DNA of 64,000 bases from Bromus sterilis (GCA_950022295.1 OX465596.1:127266501-127330500); one strand, 5' to 3'. Shown: positions 31,809 through 44,878, counted from the first letter of the stretch. A program made the numbers and translations. Notes: a model not told the origin generated them from the letters alone.

Positions 31809-34120
31809 CCTGTACACAGGGACACTTATGAGAAACATCACAGAATATTGATGAAACCAGAAGATAAAACAATATTGACAACAAAACTTCCTCACGAGGT
31901 ATGATGAAGTCGAAAGCTGAACATCCCCCAAGGTTAACCCGGAAAGTCCTAAAGCTAGGTTCTACTGGAATCCCCAAACCGAGACCATCTGAACCCAAGA
32001 TAATAATCTGCTAGCGAGCAAACAACAATCTATACGAGTGGTTGAAGACCTGAACGTTGAGATATCTGCCCTGAGCGGCCCGCCGAAGCGGTCTCCTATA
32101 GGGGAAGGAACCACATCCGTAGGATGCCAACCATCCATGTATAGGAGTTTCACCTGAGGTACGTCGTAAGCGAGGTGGAGCTGTCAACCCCAAGTGGCAG
32201 CTCAGTGGTCTAAACGTACGCCAACCCTTCTCGTCGCTAGCAAAGAATTATAGAGGAATCGACATCCCATGTAAACGAGAACTGATACGTCCAAAACGTA
32301 TCTATAATTTTTGCTTGCTCCATGCATGTTTTGTGTGATATTGCTATGATCTAGATACACTTTCATACACTTTTGATCATATTTGGACTAACCTATGAAC
32401 TCAGTGCACCCCAGTGCCAGTTCCTGTTTTCTGCTGTTTTTCTATTTCAGTTTTCCCCCATATAAAAAGTGCCAGAAAAATTCGGGAAAATTCAAATAAA
32501 AATCAGCGAGACGGAAGCTTTGAGAAGAGCCCGGGAGGGGCCAGAGGGGATCCAGGGGGGCCCAGGCGGACACCCGGCGCGGCCCCACCCATGGTCGCGC
32601 CAGGGGGCGCCTAGGGCCCCTGGCCCACCTCTGGCTGCCCCCTTTCGCCTATTTATCCCCCGTCACGGGAAAACCCCAGAAAGAGAACCCTATTCCGCGA
32701 ACTCTCCTCTGTTCCGCCGCCGCCGCGCTTCCGAAGATCGGGAGCACCAGAAGACCTCTTCCCGGCACCCTGCCGGAGGGAGGATTCACCTCTGGGAGTC
32801 TCCTCTCCACCATGGATGCTCCCCGGATGTCTCGTGAGTAGTTTTCCTTGGACCATGGGTCCATGATCAGTAGCTATGTGATGTTCTCCTCCCCTCTTTG
32901 CTCTTCATTGTTTAGACCTCGTGAGCTGCACAACATGAACGAGGCACCTTTGTAATATTTCTGCTATTGCTATGTTGAGTTTGATAGGATCTGATGGATT
33001 ATGAGATTATGTTTAGATTGTGATAGAGTAATATATTTGGTTTTTATCTCTTATATTTTTGTTCCTAAGTAATTCTTGCATGTTCTCTGTTGCTGTTTAT
33101 TGCTTTGGCCATGTAGTAGGTAGTGACTCCAAGAGGGAGCGTTGTGCTAGATTGTGGGTTCATGCCCCCCCCCCGATCACATGCTTGAGTGACAGAAACA
33201 TGAGTCTAGGGGATGTGTTGTTGTCATAAGGGGGAAAACAACGGTGCTTGTAACCGCGGTTACAAGGATTGCATACTTTACACAGAGTTCTTTTTAATGC
33301 AGTTGTCTGTTGCTTTGGGTTTACACTTTGGGTGGGGCTCGCAACTTAATACCAGCGAGATGTTCTGGATAGATATCTCAAGGTGGATGATTAGTAGTAG
33401 ATGCAGATGGATTTTGGTCTACTTACCTTGGCGTACTGCTTGTGCTTTTGAACCTCTTCCTTTCTTTTGTAGCATAGTTAGCATTGTGGTGCGTTCATAA
33501 TCCTGTAAATTGCCTTTCTGTAATTTGTTTACCTCGCATAGCAATTTTATCGTCTTTTGGGAGAGAGACATCACTAGCGAACATCACGTATCCCGGTCCA
33601 TATCCTTATCATTGTTTCCACGCTATATTTAATTTTCTGCAATTACTTTCAAGTTGCTATTATTATCCCTTGCGTTTTATCCTTTGTAAACAACAAGACC
33701 GGAGAGATTGACAACCTCTCTGAACTTCGTTGGGAACAAAGTTATCTGTGTCTGTGTGCAGTTCCGCGTCAGTTGCACCGCTGACACCTACTTATCATCT
33801 CTGGAGTCCTACTGGAGACAAACCTTGGTATCTTTACCGAGGGAAATTTGCTGCTGTGCTGCATCACGCCTTCCACTTGGGGCTCACCAACGAAGGGCGA
33901 GAAGGCAACACACGTCAACCCTCGCGCCATCAAGAACCTAGCTTTCGTTGAATAACATGAGTTGCAGAGAAAAAACATCGTTTCACTTCCTGACGGAAAA
34001 GGGGGTGGGAGGGTGGGGTAAGAAGAAAAAGAAAGAGTTCCTACTCTCCGATTTTTCCTTAGTAACTACAAAATAGTATCTAGACTCGACTTCGGCCAGT
34101 AAGGAGTCCTACAGTCAGTC
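31809..34120 (-). other. Leader (5' untranslated region) of the chromodomain Gypsy element
   Basis: Sequence between the primer site and gag, interrupted by the solo Athila LTR at 32283-33932. Without that insert the leader is about 660 bp. No coding frame with recognisable content is seen in it. Confidence 0.75.
32283..33932 (+). mobile_element. Solo LTR, Athila-like (1650 bp), in the chromovirus leader
   Basis: It starts TGATACGTCC and ends CGCCATCA (TGAT/ATCA inverted repeat), flanked by AGAAC at 32278-32282 and 33933-33937. There is no primer site or coding sequence, so it is a solo LTR. The same LTR family occurs at 37491-45565 (interrupted) and, inverted, at 50442-52088. A GC-rich part at 32510-32800 precedes a T-rich stretch with a GTGAGTAG donor-like site near 32833. 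Confidence 0.93.
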
Positions 34121-34134
34121 CTGATCTGATACCA
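34121..34134 (-). other. Primer-binding site of the chromodomain Gypsy element
   Basis: The minus strand reads TGGTATCAGATCAG three bases after the LTR end (GCGGGCCTTACA). It matches plant initiator tRNA-Met over the first eleven bases, with later changes from decay. Confidence 0.82.
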
Positions 34135-34492
34135 AGTTGTAAGGCCCGCATCACTGTACCATCTCCAGTTAGACGCTTTGACATCCGTTTTGACATGGGA
34201 GCACATAACTAGCCACCGGCGCACGAAACTCGCACTCGTTTCGCTGCCGAATTCTCAACAACAGGTAATAAGTGCATGAACATAAACTAAGACATAAATA
34301 TATTTAGATCCAAGGCATACAGTTGCCAATGGTATTATTACATCATCCAGAGACCTCATGGTCCAACAGTACATCACATCATCAACTCAAAAGACACTCA
34401 CGTCCGAGTACGGACGAGATGCAAATTTCCCTAGAGAGGGCTACAAATAAACAGGTCATCCACCCGCAGATCGTCGAAACCCAACTGTATAT

Positions 34493-37490
34493 CTACTGTG
34501 TGAAGTCGTCATCCTCCTCCACCGGCGGAACCTCCACGAAGTACCTGCCGGTGCTCATGTCGAAGTAGTAGTCTGAAGATCCAATCGTTTGTACATGACG
34601 TGAAAGAATGATGCAAGGGGTGAGATTATATCAATACAATATAACTAACTTCTCACGGTAAGGAAAGGATAGTGGTTAAAGTTGCAGCCGCGCTAGCATA
34701 TATGAGTGTCTAACGATCTATATTAGAGTAAGGAAAGATCCAAGAATCTGTTGATGATCGCATCCATAAGTCTCTATTCACCTACTTACGTCAAACATAA
34801 CACAACCTTGTCCCCTCTTTGTCGCTCCAGACGAAGAAGAGCAATCAAGGCAACTCACATGTTGGCAATTTTTAAAGCATGATTAAGTTGATGTTATTCT
34901 ATGAACAAGTCGTAGGTTCTGAGTCGTCCATAACCGCGGACACGGATTTTCGAAAAGATTTAACCCTGCAGGGGTGTACCAACTCCCATTATAGGCTTCG
35001 CATGTACACCCGATTTCCACTTGGCTGGTTAAGCGCCTGAAACTCCGGAATGTCAGATTCCCTCTAAATAACATGGCACAATTCCGGGTGGCCCCCGGTG
35101 AGTCGACATCCAACTCAAAAGCCGGTCGCGCTCTCGAATCGTCCTCTACCAACTGGACGAGGTCGGGTTAGTTGCCCAAACCATGTGGACAACCCCCTAG
35201 CTCCCTGGGCTGGACCAAGAAGAGAAACCATGTCTCCGCTGGCCCGGATTGTTTCGAAAACTACTGTGGTACCAACCAAGCACACACACGTTTACAAATA
35301 GTAAATCAGCTTGGGCCACCACTAGAACTATTTGAAGCTAGGTAGGTAAGACAAGGGGACCCCATAGAATCCCACACACGATTACGCACGGTCAAACAAA
35401 GAAGCAATACCCGAAACTCGGATCCTAGGTGACTCGAATGAAACAAAACACCTGGCGGGAAAAGCCCCGTCTTTCATCCTTCGTCAAAATATAAGTTAAC
35501 ATCATAATAATAAATATCAACCAATTTTTGATAATATCATGATAATCCACCAAGCAGCAGTGGGTATAAGCAGCAGGTAAGGTGTCCTACACATACTAAG
35601 AAATGGTTAAGCAACCAAGTTACATAGCCAAACAAGGTTTTTCTATGAGGTGGGGGCATGGTTGTTTGGGTTTAATGGAGAGGCACAAGTATATGGTGGT
35701 AGGGTCAAACAACCATTCTAAATACAGCTAGGCAAGAGTGCTGAAAGCTATAAAGAATGATATAGTTCCCCCCCCTTGCCTGGGTAGGTAGTCGACGTAG
35801 CACACGTTGCAGGGTCCTCGGGCTCGGTGTTGGACAGCTCCACGTAAGTCTCCTTGGCAAGCTCAGGCTCTAACGTACGGTACCATCAAAGAGAAACACC
35901 ACAAATAAGCATAGGGATAACAAGGATGAACATGCATATAAGATGATCAAGTTTAATGATCAGGCATGTGACCCTAACTAGTCAAGTTTAAATGGAGATC
36001 GTGACGACACGTCAATGATGATCCATATGGATTTGTTAATTTTAATGGCCTTGGTCTTGGAATTAGCTTTGGTTTAGGTGCATGGTTAACATGACACGGC
36101 AAGAACAACATAATCAAATATGGAATTGCAACGTGAAATCAAACTATCGATTCCGGAGACGGAGAGGTGTCGGAAAAGGTTGACACCCGGTGAAATTTCA
36201 AAAGAAGGAACGGAGACAAGCCTCTCTCATATAACAAAATGTTAGGGGCTGCCTTCAATGAATCAAGATGATTGACTAATGACATGGTGCATGATCAACG
36301 GACATGAAAGAAAACAAGGACAAGACATGCACAAACTTGTAGTTGCAAAGATTGGATCACTTCAAGCATAGGTTTGTTCATATGAAAATATGATCAGCAC
36401 CAAGTGATTGCCATCACCTTGCTTCCCCTAAGCCATATGCTATAGTCACCTTGGATCAAGTGCAAAAGAAAACAAAATGGGAAAAGAAGGAAAAGATGGG
36501 CACATGTGACCATTGCACTCCACCATTTTTGTGTTGCACAAAACACATAATGGATAGCACCATTGGATTCTCCACATTTTTCTACCCCCGATACAAGTAC
36601 AACATGTTGGCACTTGGGAAAGCATTCAAAAGTTGCAAGTTTTTCTGATTTTTGAAATCCAACAAAATAGAAAAGCATTGCAGAGAGAAAAAAATAAGGG
36701 GGAAACCCCTCTGTGGGCTGGCGTCGGGAAGACCTGGCTCAATCCACGGGCAAAATGGTATCTGGGCTGAGCCCAAATCCTGTGTTGCACTGGAAAATAG
36801 AAAATAAAATGGGGACCTCCTTGTGCCGACTTGGGATTGAACCTAGGACCTCTCGGTTTTAACACCAGTATCTTTGCCACTACGCTACTGAATCGAAGTT
36901 GTCCAACATCAACAGCGAAACAAATTAAACTAGGCCCCGAGTTCTCTAAACTTTGAACACTGAAGACCGAAATACAAAATGTACGCAGCCGGGGATTTTG
37001 GCGACCGTGGCGTCGGCTGCCGGCCTCCGGCGACTCGCCCAACACATGGGGACGCTAGCCGGCACATCCACGCATGCATACATGATGGGATCTGGCCGAG
37101 GGTCACATCAATGGCGACGCTAGCCTCGCCGGCAAACGGGAGGGGCGCAACTTCTCCTGCTCTGAACTGAACGCGATCGCACACACACAGACACCTACAG
37201 ACTCATAGGATGACGGACAAAGGCCGACCCGTGCGTGCTCAAAGGCTGCAACTTGGACGCCACGTACATTCTCTGGGTGCTCCTGGAGCGTGCCCGGGCG
37301 CGGCTCTGACGCGCCATGGCCATAGCGGCCACGAACTGCACGTCCACAACGGCAACACCGGTAGAACGGACGGAAAACGTGCCCGGATCGAAGAACTTGG
37401 GCACTAATGTCACGGGGAATTCGCCGCTCACCTTGGGGTGCTAGGGGACGACCTCGGACTCGCGAAGAGGGACGGAGTCGACGTAGCCGT
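34493..37490 (-). pseudogene. Putative LTR gene, copy E, decayed
   Basis: Matching exons to copy D lie at 35882-35780 (103 nt) and 34572-34493 (80 nt), the same lengths and phases. The donor here reads CCCAG|GCAAG. The acceptor before the middle exon has lost its AG (TTTGATGG where copy D has TTTGCCAG). Exon 1, ending at AAG|GTGAG (37432), has a TAG three codons before its end. It is therefore a broken copy that still shows the shared layout. Confidence 0.38.
36823..36894 (-). ncRNA. tRNA-like unit in LTR copy E, degraded
   Basis: This is the 72-nt counterpart of 25965-26036. The A- and B-box regions are recognisable but mutated and the downstream T run is broken, so Pol III use is unlikely now. 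Confidence 0.4.
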
Positions 37491-39075
37491 TGATACGTCC
37501 AAAACATATCTATAATTTCTCCTTGCTCCATGCCTCTTTTGTGTGATATTTCTATGATATTGATGAACTTCCATACACTTTTGATCATATTTGGACTAAC
37601 CTATTAACTTAGTGCACCCCAGTGCCACTTCCTGTTTTTTGCTGTTTTTCTGTTTCAGGTTTCCCCCATATAAAAAGTGCTCCAAAAATTTCAGGAAAAT
37701 CCAATAAAAAATCAGCGATACAGAAGCTTCGGGAATCACCGAGGGTGGGCCAGAGGGGACCCACCAGGACCCCGGGCGCCCTCCCGGTGCTCCCTAGGGT
37801 GGGGCCGCGCCAGAGGGCCGCCTGGACCCCTGGTGGCCCCCCTGGCTGCCCCCCTTCGCCTATTTATTCCCCGTGACGCAAAAACCCCGAGACGGGAACC
37901 CTTTTTTGCGATCTCTCCTCTGTTCCGCCGCCGCCGCGCTTCCAATATAGGGAGCACTAGAAGACCTCTTTCCGACGCCCTGCCGGAGGGAGGAACCACC
38001 TCCGGGAGCTTCTCCACCACCATGGACGCTTCCCCGATGAACCGTGAGTAGTCCACCTTGGACCATGGGTCTATGATCAGCAGCTATGTGATGTTGTCCT
38101 CCCCTCTTTGTTCTTCATGGATTAGACCTCGTGAGCTACCCTACATGATCGAGGCACATATGTAATATTTTTGTTGTTGTTGTGCTGAGTTTGCTGGGAT
38201 CCGATGGATTATGAGATTATGTTCAGATTGTGTTTGAGTAATATATTTGATTCTCCTCTTTTATATTTATGTTCTTAAGTAATTCTTGCATGTTCTCCGT
38301 TGTTGTTTATTGCTTTGGCCAAGTAGTAGGTAGTGACTCCAAGAGGGAGCGTTATGCATGATTGTGGGTTCATTCCCCCCGATGACTAGCTTGAGTGACA
38401 AAAACATGAGTCTAGGGGATGTGTTGTTGCCACAAGGGGGAAAACAACGGTGCTTGTACTTGCGGGTGCAAGGATTGTTTACTTTATGCAAAGTTCTTTA
38501 ATAGAGTTGTCTGTTGCTTTGAGTTTACCCTTTGGGTGGGATTCGCAACTTAATACCAGCGAGATGTTCTGGATAGATATCTCAAGGTGGATGATTAGTA
38601 GGTAGATTGTAACAGCCCAATTTTCAAAAAAAATAAAAATTTTGTTTTCGGTGTGAATTGTTTGATTGTCTGATTTGTTTGCGGTGTTTGCATCCCCGAT
38701 TTATCGATCGGCGATTATTTTCCCCCCGCTTATCTCGTATCGGACGGAGACCGACCCTTGCCACCCTGACACTCGACCTTTGCGACACCGGGTTTCACCC
38801 GATCACCGTCGCGAAAACCGCACGAGACCAGCCGCAACCAACGGAACGAAAAACCCAGTTTAATAAGTGAACGGGATATTTTGATAGCGCACTGGAAAGT
38901 GTTCTCGTAACTATTCTAGCGCTAGGTGAACACCGCCGGCTCGACGCGCTGGTCGCGCAGTTCGAAGTTTTACCCGAATCGGAGGTCCTGCGGACCCCCG
39001 GTGGTCAGAAACGTGAGCACCACGCGCGAGAGAGAAAAACAGGGGATGTTTTTGCAAACTGCCAGCCACCTGGGC

Positions 39076-39083
39076 TATATAAA
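39076..39083 (+). promoter_or_regulatory. TATA box of long LTR copy B
   Basis: TATATAAA is about 145 bp before the first ATG of the putative LTR gene (39222) and sits at the same relative place as in copies A and C. Confidence 0.75.
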
Positions 39084-39221
39084 GACAACCACACTTCCAC
39101 CCCTTTCTAGGGTTTCCCTAGCCACCAAATTGCAGCCACCCCCCTCACAATAGACCCGATTTTCGCATTTTTCCCATTTTTCTAGCAAATCCCAGCCAGA
39201 TCCATCCTGGACCGTCAGATC

Positions 39222-42200
39222 TTGCGATCCGACGGCCTAGGGAGCTCCCCACCAACCACCTCCTCTCTCCTCTCCACCCTGCCTCCCGTGGACATGGCGC
39301 CGCCGCTCACAGCCGTCGGCCGACTCCGGGTGAGCCGCCCCTCACCGCGCGAGCCGCCTCTCCTCCTCCCTATCCTCCTGACCCTCCCTCTCTCCTCCTT
39401 CTCGCAGGTCCCGCGCTGGAGCCGCCGTCGCCATGAATCTAGCCGGAGCCGCGGCGCCCCGCCATGGCCGAGCCGAGCCCGAGCCGGGCGCCCGCGCTCC
39501 CTCCGGTCTGGAACCGGCGACCTCCGCCGCCCGCGCCCGATCCAGCCTGCCTTGACCCGCGCCGCCTCCCCATCTCGCCGGACCGGAGCGTCGCCGGCCT
39601 CCGCGGCCGCAACCGCCGCGATGGCCATCGGGAGGACGAGCTCCCGATCCAGACGCTGCCATGGCCAGGTGGGCCGGTCCAACGCCCGTGGCCCAGCTGG
39701 CCAGCGCGGCCCACCAGCCCCAAGCCAGCCCAGGCCACCAGCCTCCTCCAGATGGGCTCGGCCCATGGTGAGGCCCAAGCGCCCCTTTTTTATTTTTTTT
39801 CGCTGCTGTTTTTTTCCAAGTCTGAGTAAATACAGCTGTTGGTACTGTTTTGCAATGCGATTTCCCGTTGACTCGTAGCTCCGAATGAAGTGATTCTTTT
39901 TTTGTTCGGTTGTGCGTTGTGTGCTCTAGAGTTCATCTTTAGGAAGTTATTTATTTTGAGGTCATCTTGAATGTGTAATTGTGTGTTGAACAGGGCATCA
40001 GATCATTAAGTTGCTAAACCTACTGTTAACTACTGTTGCTGTTATTTTGTTCAAACTTTGGGTGATGCTTGTGTCAAATCCATGAGGCCTATTGCATTGA
40101 TTATTTTTCCTATGTGTTAAGCATCATGTGTACTTCATTTCCATGCTTTAACTTGTCATGTTTGGGTGCTTTAGCTATATTAAATCTTGCTCCAAAGTGG
40201 TGATCCTGATGTTAATGTGCTGCTGTGCTGAAAACTGTTAATTTGTTGCAACTTCGGGTGACGGTTGCGTCGCAACCGTTTATCGGAATTGAGTGATTCC
40301 AATTGCATATTGTTAAGCATCATGTCTACTTCCATTTCATGTATTGTATTTCCATGATATTCTTGCTGGTAATATAGTTATTGAGCTCCAAAGTTGCTAT
40401 GCTGCTGTTTTTGACAGCCACCTCTGTTTTTCTCTAAGTCTGTAACGTTCCGATTCCATGTTGTTTGCTTAATATCTTTTGATCAATGATGCCTTTTTGC
40501 ATGATGCTTTTTGCCATGCCTTCCCTGTCATGTCTAATTTAGTTCCATATCATTTGTGAGCATGTTTGCATTGATTATCCTGTTTATGCATTGCTCTAAA
40601 GTGTGCTTCCTGATGTTAGCAGATTGTGCCCGTAACTTGTTTTGCTTGTATCTTTTTAACCGTAACTCCGTTTGGAGTGTGCCTTATATGTAACTTGATT
40701 AGTTTTTCGTGTACTTTGTGTTTATGCTATTGTTTTCTGTTGTTAACCAACCTAAAGTATGGTTTAGGACAGAACAGTACCAAATCTTTTAATCATCGTG
40801 CGACACTTAGTGTATGCCATGTTTAGGTTGTGCCTCAGTTAAATTGACTAGCATAGATAGTTTACTTTGTGCTTCACCTCTTGACATGTTTGTGTGTTGT
40901 GTCATGCTTGCTTGAGTTGCCATGTTAATAACCGTTGGTTGATAACCTGTAGCTAAACTACTTGAACCCTTATAATTGTGCGGTATTCGTCGTGTGTGAC
41001 GAGTACTCCACTTAACCTGTTAGTAACCTCTCTCGACGGTAGGTGCGATGTCTCGTGTTGCCTTCATGTTGATGCTTGCTCGTTTTTGCCTCGTAGTAAT
41101 AGATGCTTGCTCATTGATTGCTTTCCAGTGTTTATCGTCTTGTGTGCTTCCGCGGTTACCTCTCGGAGACAATGCGAGTTTGCGATCCACTACACCTTCG
41201 GAACCCGACTTATCAATAGGCAAGGACTATACATTACTTATGATCCATTCTATTTCAACCAGCGGTTTGCATGCTAGTCTAGGTTAGGTTCGATGTTTGA
41301 TCCTACCACATGTTTACAGCCTCTTTCAAACCGATACAGCCATGTCCCTTCCCAGCAAACCTTGTACTGCTATGTTACTATTGCTCGTTGCTCAGCCCCT
41401 CCTTAGTATGCATGCTTAGGATGCTACGATGTTACCCTGTTACTCCTTGGTTTGGGATATCACATTATCATTATTATATTGTTGTTGATGATATGATTAT
41501 TATAATGTTGACTATATTCGACGAAGGATGGAAGGTCTAGGCTATCCCGCCCCGACGCTTTGTTCCATTCGAGTCACCTAGGATCCGAGTTCCGGGTATT
41601 GGTTTTAAGACTGAGCGTTCCTAACCGCATGTGGGATTTTATGGGGTCCCCTTTTCTTACCTACCTAGCTGCAAACATTTCTAGAGGTGGCCCAAGCTGA
41701 TTTACCATTTGAAACCGTGTGTGTGATGGTCAGCTGCCAGTAGTTTTCAAACAACTCGGGCCAGCGGAGACAGAGTTCCTCTGTTGGTCCACACTTGGTG
41801 AGCTAGGGGTCCCCTGATGTCAGGTGTGATTTCCCAACCTTAGCCGTACAGAAGAGTCCGATCCGAGAGCGTGGCCGGCTTTTGGATTGGGTGTCGACTC
41901 CCCGGGGGCCACCCGGATTTGTGCGTTGTTAGATAGAGGGACCTGTCGTTTCGGATCTCTCGGAACTAAATCATAAAATGGTTGCCTCTAACGGGTAGCA
42001 ACTGAGAGAGATGGGCGAGCATGCGACGCCTCGTAATGGGAAGTTGGTACACCCCTGCAGGGTTAAATCTTTTCGAGAAGCCGTGTCCACGGTTATGGAC
42101 GACTTGAGACCTACTCCTTGTTCATAGACAACAACAACTGAGATAATCTTAATATAACTTGATCAACGTGTGTGTGTGCCTTGACTGCTTCTTCTTCGTC

Positions 42201-42560
42201 GGGATGCGAAGAGGAGGACAAGGATAGGATAGGTGTTATGTTTGCGTAAGTAGTTGGTAGCAAGACTTGTTGGAGGCGATTCCTCATCGAATGATTGGCT
42301 TCTTATCTTACTCTCTAGATCGTTAGCCACTTTATAAATGCTAGTGCGGCATGAACCTCACCACTTACCCCTTCCTTACCGTAAACTACTAGTTGTCCTA
42401 GAATGACGAGTGATGAAGTCCTTGCTGGGTCAGTTGACCACTACAGTTGGATGCTGAGTACTTCTGTACTCATGATATTATCCCCAAACTCTTTTTAGGG
42501 TTCTTGATCGACAACAGGTATGGTGATCGACGTTTCACGTGGAGACTCGACGACGACTAG
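39222..42560 (+). CDS. Putative three-exon LTR gene, copy B (232 residues, open in all exons)
   Basis: Proposed exons are 39222-39767 (182 codons), 41129-41219 (91 nt) and 42499-42560 (62 nt). Exon 1 is GC-rich, encodes a Pro/Ser/Arg-rich sequence and ends WARPM in phase 0 before GTGAGG. Exon 2 follows GCTTTCCAG and ends phase 1 at ATAG|GCAAGG, a GC-type donor. Exon 3 follows CTTTTTAG, encodes NRYGDRRFTW and ends Asp-Asp-Asp-stop. The introns are T-rich, as in plants, and a TATA box lies upstream. No known domain is recognised. Only exons 2 and 3 are clearly shared with other copies; the exon 1 frame in GC-rich DNA could be chance. It could also be a relic of a captured host gene. Confidence 0.4.
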
Positions 42561-42748
42561 TTAGGCGGATCCCGGCGGAGGGCATGGACCCGTGTGGTTA
42601 TGGGAATCGATGTTTTTCTCTTTGCCACTAGGCATTTGCTTGTAGTCTGTACTCAGACATGTATCTTCCGCTGTTGTATTGTATTTGAGGCAGTTGTATG
42701 CCGATTGTATGAGATGTTGTATCCTTGTATCTATAATGTTGTGATATC

Positions 42749-44878
42749 TGTTGGAAATATGCCCTAGAGGCAATAATAAAATGTTATTATATATATATTT
42801 CCACGTTCGTAATTAATGTTTATATTTCTGTGCTATAATTGCAATGACCCTGACTATGAGATTCAGAAGAAAACTCACTTGCATGTGTGGAAATGTAAAC
42901 ACCAAGAGTTCCTGGTTTAGCCTCTAAGACCAGCTCATGTGCTAACTGATGATTACGTTTTCTTAATCATGGACATTGTTCTTGTAACAAGGATGTCAGT
43001 AGCAATGAGAACATATTGTTAGCAGAACAATGATGTTGAACCGACCCCAGTATTGAATGATATACTTAGAGATCACATCATAACTACGTTATAAGTCATA
43101 TCATGAAATGTTATCATATACGTAATTCCTTAGACCATGAGAGTATCGAGTTACTTCACACAGGAAGACATGCTTTGGTTCTTAGATGAATCCTCCCGTA
43201 AATGGGAAGTAGTAAAATAAGTTCTGGGTATGTCAGATGGTGTGGCTAGTGACTGTGATAGTTCAAGAATGGGATTTGCTCCTTCACGATGAAGAAGATA
43301 TTCACTTCGGGCCCACTCGGTATGACGGTATCCATTATAGTCTGGCCAGACGCATTGTGATTCAGTCACGGGGATACCGGAATACGATAACGAGAAAAGG
43401 GACAAACGAGCAAAGAGGATAACGAGTGGCTTGTGTTCAAGAAGTTTTTACACATGGGTGCCAAACATCTCTCCTCTAACTTTGTCATATATCACGAAGC
43501 AAAGGGAATGGTACATGAATAAACATAATGGTTCACTCGAAGTTTCTTCGTGTATGTGCGGGAGTCAACATGGGTGTCCATGGCTCCGCTGTTGATTATT
43601 GGCTATTGACGAAAGGCTGTTGGCCTATGTCCGGAAGATGTTCTGAGTCATGTCCGCATTATACCGAACCTATTGGGTCACACACTTAACGAGCAGTAGT
43701 CTGTTAGAATACTAGAATGGTAGAAGGTTTAGTGGAAGCAAAGCAGAATAGTTCATACGGGTACCGGAAGTAGTTCCGGGGAATTTATGAAATAGTTCAT
43801 AAGGGCACCAAAAGTAGTTTTGGGTATTTAAGGATATGTCCGGATCACTCTGGAGTAGTCCCAGGTGGTTCCGGAACATATGAAAATGGTAATGGGAAAG
43901 TTTACGATCAACCGGAATAGTTTCGGTGATCGGTGGACAGCTTAAACAATATGTTGTGTTCACCGGACATAATAAACTTTGCCCGCATGGCTCCGAAACC
44001 CATTTAGATGGCTCCGGAACATTCGTTAGAGGTTCCGGAAGGTATTGGAAGTGCTCCAAAAGTGTCCGGAATGTCCCGAAACAGTCCCTATAGGTCCCGG
44101 ATGGTCCTGGAAGCTTCTAGAAGGTTCCGGAAGGTTCCGGGCAGTACCACCCACTGCCCTGCGCCCCTGGCCTTGGGGAGCAAGCCACCTAGGCTGCCCT
44201 GGCCGGCCAGGTGGTGGGGGCGCACCAAAAAGGGGTGGGAGATCCTCCAGGTGGGATTTCCAAATACCATTATGGAAGGTTTCCGGTGGGAAGGTATGTG
44301 TAGGTTTGGAAGGCTTGGGAGTCCAAGTTGGACTCCCAAACCTCCTTGAGCTGCGCCCTAGGCCCCTTGGCCACCTATATAAGGTGAGCCAAGGGTGGGG
44401 GAAGACACACACAATCAATCCCCAAGGCCTATGTGCCACCCTCCCTCCTCTAAACCCCGTTGCTCCACAATTAGACCCCGGTTTAGACGCTGTTCTAGAT
44501 CGGAATCCGTTAGGGTTTTCTCCCTCTAGTTTTCTCGGTGGCGTTCATCTCTGGACGGCGGAGCGCTGCTGGATTGCTGCTACGGGATGTGTGGATACTA
44601 ATGGAGGGGTCGTACCTTCGACCCTTCTTCGAGGAGCTTGTTCATGGGACTTGTCCGTGGGACTAGATCGCGGGACTTGTTCGTGGGATTGATCGAGGGA
44701 CTGTTCGTGGGAGAACTTGCGAGATCTACTTCCACTACGTCCACGAGCTTCACCAACTCTACTTCCGCTACATCGGTTGGTGAGCCATGACCTAAAACCT
44801 TGTATGCAATCTTCTTGGATGATCTTGGGTTCTTGATTCGTAGGTCGAAAATTTTGTTTTCTACTACGTTTCCCAACA
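42749..44878 (+). mobile_element. Copia solo LTR (2130 bp, BARE/Angela-type start), nested in copy B
   Basis: It starts TGTTGGAAATATGCCC and ends CTACGTTTCCCAACA (TGTTGG/CCAACA inverted repeat), with duplication ATATC at 42744-42748 and 44879-44883. The start matches the BARE/Angela/WIS group of Triticeae Copia elements as I recall, but the length and the many TCCGGA motifs in the middle suggest another branch. A TATA box (44376-44383) sits between CACCT and AGGTG arms. No internal domain is present. Confidence 0.92.
44376..44383 (+). promoter_or_regulatory. TATA box of the Copia solo LTR
   Basis: TATATAAG is flanked by the inverted arms CACCT and AGGTG and followed by a leader-like CA-rich stretch; it is the likely core promoter. 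Confidence 0.7.

Larger units (their letters stand above)
23277..37490 (-). mobile_element. Chromodomain Ty3/Gypsy element (Tekay-like chromovirus), 5' LTR cut by an Athila insertion
   Basis: On the minus strand the order is 5' LTR (34138 to 37490, continuing beyond the nested element), initiator-Met primer site (34121-34134), leader holding a solo LTR, gag with zinc knuckle, protease, RT, RNase H, integrase, chromodomain, purine tract, and a complete 3' LTR (23277-27444). The chromodomain after integrase marks a chromovirus. LTRs of more than 4 kb fit a long-LTR Triticeae family that could have supplied proteins to Sukkula-like elements, but that link is inference. Bases outside the 3' LTR (ACCAC) have no visible partner because the 5' end is outside the window. 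Confidence 0.9.
34138..37490 (-). repeat. 5' LTR of the chromodomain Gypsy element (copy E), cut by the Athila insertion
   Basis: It is homologous throughout to copy D and ends GCGGGCCTTACA on the minus strand at 34138. At 37490 it is interrupted after GCCGT by an Athila LTR. Copy D reads GCCGTCGACG at the matching spot, so GCCGT is the expected duplication and the rest of this LTR (about 800 bp) should resume right of the window. Confidence 0.9.

Noticed and set aside
39120..39135. AAACCCTAG / CTAGGGTTT motifs (several places) as telomere-like repeats
   Set aside because: Single occurrences near promoters, common in plant 5' leaders; no tandem array is present.
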